This document shows positions 3,868-5,419 of a DNA stretch of 5,419 nt, piece by piece (position 1 is the first letter of the stretch; every line of letters begins with the position of its first letter). A program made the translations under genes and the position numbers. Source of the DNA: Chitinophagaceae bacterium (lineage in GTDB: Bacteria > Bacteroidota > Bacteroidia > Chitinophagales > Chitinophagaceae); contig JAHEZB010000206.1 in NCBI GenBank assembly GCA_023251285.1, positions 1 through 5,419 of the forward strand, given 5' to 3'. The notes beneath the pieces are model-generated. The model had not been told where the DNA came from and did no database searches. It saw nothing but the letters and a program-made list of their open reading frames with translations.

Positions 3868-5419
3868 TTACTTCGCCGTTATATTTTTCTGTGGAACCGC
3901 CTCCCAAATTTTTAATTCATATGGAGCCAGCGTAACTAAGACACTTTGGTCAGGTGGAACAAGTTTGCCTGCTTGCAGTTCTTCTGATGAAAATATATTT
4001 TTTAATTTAAAAGAGCTTAATTCAGTTGATGGTAATTCAAATATTTCTTTAAGATTTACTTCAAAAGTTTTTTTCGTACCAGATGGATTTCTCAATGAGA
4101 ATATACCTTTACGCAAATTCCAGGAAGCGTAACCATAGACTTCTCCTTTTTCAGGATCGCCTCCAATCCAGTGCACATCTTTTAAAACATCTTTATTTTC
4201 ATTTGACCATTTGGCGGCTCTTGCCAAACAATCCCACATAGGAACAGTAAGTAAATGTGGATTGATATACATTTCCTGGAGGCTCGTGCCGCTTGCAAAG
4301 AATGACCATATGCCATCAGAGATATTTTTTGTATCCATTTCCAATGAAGCCGGATAGCCGACATTTGTAATGCAAATTCCATGAAGCATCACTGAATTTA
4401 AAGGATATAGCGGTGCTCTTTGCACCACATTTTTATACGATTCTCCATCGCGGTAAGTAATCCATTGTTGACGCTTACTTCCGCTACCAGCGAAACCAAA
4501 ATCATTTCCTGCACGCCATATGGCATCGCCATAATAAAGCCAATAAACAGAAGGCCAGGTTCCAACAGTGAGGCTTAAATATATATCCGGATTGATGCTT
4601 CTAAGTTTCTGAGTCAGCAGGAGCAAGGCTTCTATGTCTTTCTGATATTTCAAACCTGCGCCACTTGCGCCGTTTCCCGCTCCTACTCCATCAAATTTAA
4701 AAATAGCCACTTTGTCTTTTCGCATAAAATCCGTTGTCACTTTTTCGAACCTTTTAAAATAAACCGGGCCTGCCAATGAAAAGCCATTTTCATTCGTTTC
4801 AAACGGAGGATTTTGCAAACCACCATATTTTAATCTTTCCATTTTTGCAGAATCATATCCTCCCCACGGTGAAAGCCATAAACCTAATTCAGCACCATAA
4901 CTTTCCGCAAGGCTTTTCATGTTTGTAAACCCGTTTGGGAAAAATTTGCTTACCCTCCAAAGCGAAGCATTATCATCCCAGCCATCATCAAATAAAAACG
5001 CTTTCAGTTTTACATTTCTTTTCTTGATCAAACTATCACCATACATTTTGATCCGGTCCAAACATAAAGAATCAGTCATTTTTCTATCAATCCATGAAAG
5101 GTCGTACCACGAATTGTAATGTAAAAATGGCCGGTAAGGATGTGCTCTTTCTCTTTCCACATAATATAAAAACCCGCGCCGCAATTGCTTTTGAGGAGTA
5201 ACGCCAAAAACAGTGGTGATGACCATGCTGTCTGAATGTTTTAAAACGTCCTGTCTTGGTAAATAACAATCTGCACTTTCTTTATTGATCTCATTTTTGC
5301 TCATCGGATGTTCCAAAGCAAAAAACATTTCATCAGAGATTAATGGTGTTCCATCTACTGTTCCCATTTGTTTTGCATTTGCTGAAGCGATTTCAAGCAT
5401 CGTATATTTTACAATTTCT
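3868..5419 (-). CDS. GH36/GH27-like alpha-galactosidase-type glycoside hydrolase, N-terminus missing
   Basis: The gene runs off the right edge; 516 codons are visible. The frame is open above the ATG at 5398-5400 (EIVKYT precedes it), so that ATG is probably internal and the N-terminal beta-sandwich and any signal peptide lie outside. Residues are numbered from that Met. A TIM-barrel domain (about 93-390) carries clan GH-D hallmarks: LFDDGWDD at 136-143, ELGLWLSPWGGY at 171-182, IFKFDG at 233-238 with Asp237 as expected nucleophile, and WRAGND at 295-300 with Asp300 as expected acid/base. A C-terminal beta-sandwich follows (about 415-500). Members of this clan retain configuration and remove terminal alpha-galactose or related sugars; the exact substrate cannot be read here. 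Related Bacteroidota proteins are sometimes mislabelled enterotoxin. Export to the periplasm or cell surface is likely but unseen. No sugar-uptake genes are in view. Confidence 0.88.
   Translation of the reverse strand, partial: EIVKYTMLEIASANAKQMGTVDGTPLISDEMFFALEHPMSKNEINKESADCYLPRQDVLKHSDSMVITTVFGVTPQKQLRRGFLYYVERERAHPYRPFLHYNSWYDLSWIDRKMTDSLCLDRIKMYGDSLIKKRNVKLKAFLFDDGWDDNASLWRVSKFFPNGFTNMKSLAESYGAELGLWLSPWGGYDSAKMERLKYGGLQNPPFETNENGFSLAGPVYFKRFEKVTTDFMRKDKVAIFKFDGVGAGNGASGAGLKYQKDIEALLLLTQKLRSINPDIYLSLTVGTWPSVYWLYYGDAIWRAGNDFGFAGSGSKRQQWITYRDGESYKNVVQRAPLYPLNSVMLHGICITNVGYPASLEMDTKNISDGIWSFFASGTSLQEMYINPHLLTVPMWDCLARAAKWSNENKDVLKDVHWIGGDPEKGEVYGYASWNLRKGIFSLRNPSGTKKTFEVNLKEIFELPSTELSSFKLKNIFSSEELQAGKLVPPDQSVLVTLAPYELKIWEAVPQKNITAK

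Noticed and set aside
5398..5400. ATG as the true start of the glycoside hydrolase
   Set aside because: The frame is open to the window edge, the residues before and after it look like continuous protein, and the family's N-terminal domain and signal peptide would be missing.

Overview
The window looks like an ordinary chromosomal stretch from a member of the Bacteroidota, plausibly Chitinophagales. The evidence is AT-rich DNA with heavy A/T homopolymer runs, a DUF2851-family protein (typical of Bacteroidota), start codons mostly without a close Shine-Dalgarno sequence, a tRNA without an encoded CCA end, and a promoter-like box (TATTTTTG) upstream of the tRNA that matches the Bacteroidota -7 consensus TAnnTTTG. 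The family assignments rest on motif recognition, not on a search.

Layout from left to right. (1) The 3' part of an OsmC/Ohr-family thiol peroxidase on +, cut by the window edge. (2) A convergent DUF2851 gene on -, complete at about 421 aa. (3) tRNA-Leu(CAG) on +, with a promoter-like box upstream and a perfect 13-bp terminator hairpin downstream. (4) A complete NarL/LuxR-type response regulator on + with no kinase gene next to it. (5) A 376-base gene-free stretch that holds several short direct repeats and a row of three hairpins, the last a strong intrinsic terminator; this could be a small structured RNA. (6) A small secreted protein of 90 aa on +. (7) A doubtful 60-aa reading frame on -, whose end overlaps the secreted-protein gene. 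(8) A bidirectional-looking terminator. (9) A large - strand gene for a clan GH-D (GH36/GH27-like) alpha-galactosidase-type glycoside hydrolase, which runs off the right edge.

Nothing in the window ties these genes into one pathway. They are mostly single transcription units in alternating directions (peroxide defence, unknown function, translation, signal response, sugar cleavage). I see no mobile element, CRISPR array, toxin-antitoxin pair or defence system. The parts most worth a second look are the repeat and hairpin region between the response regulator and the small secreted protein, and the DUF2851 protein, whose motifs faintly recall a nuclease-like core and a cysteine metal site.
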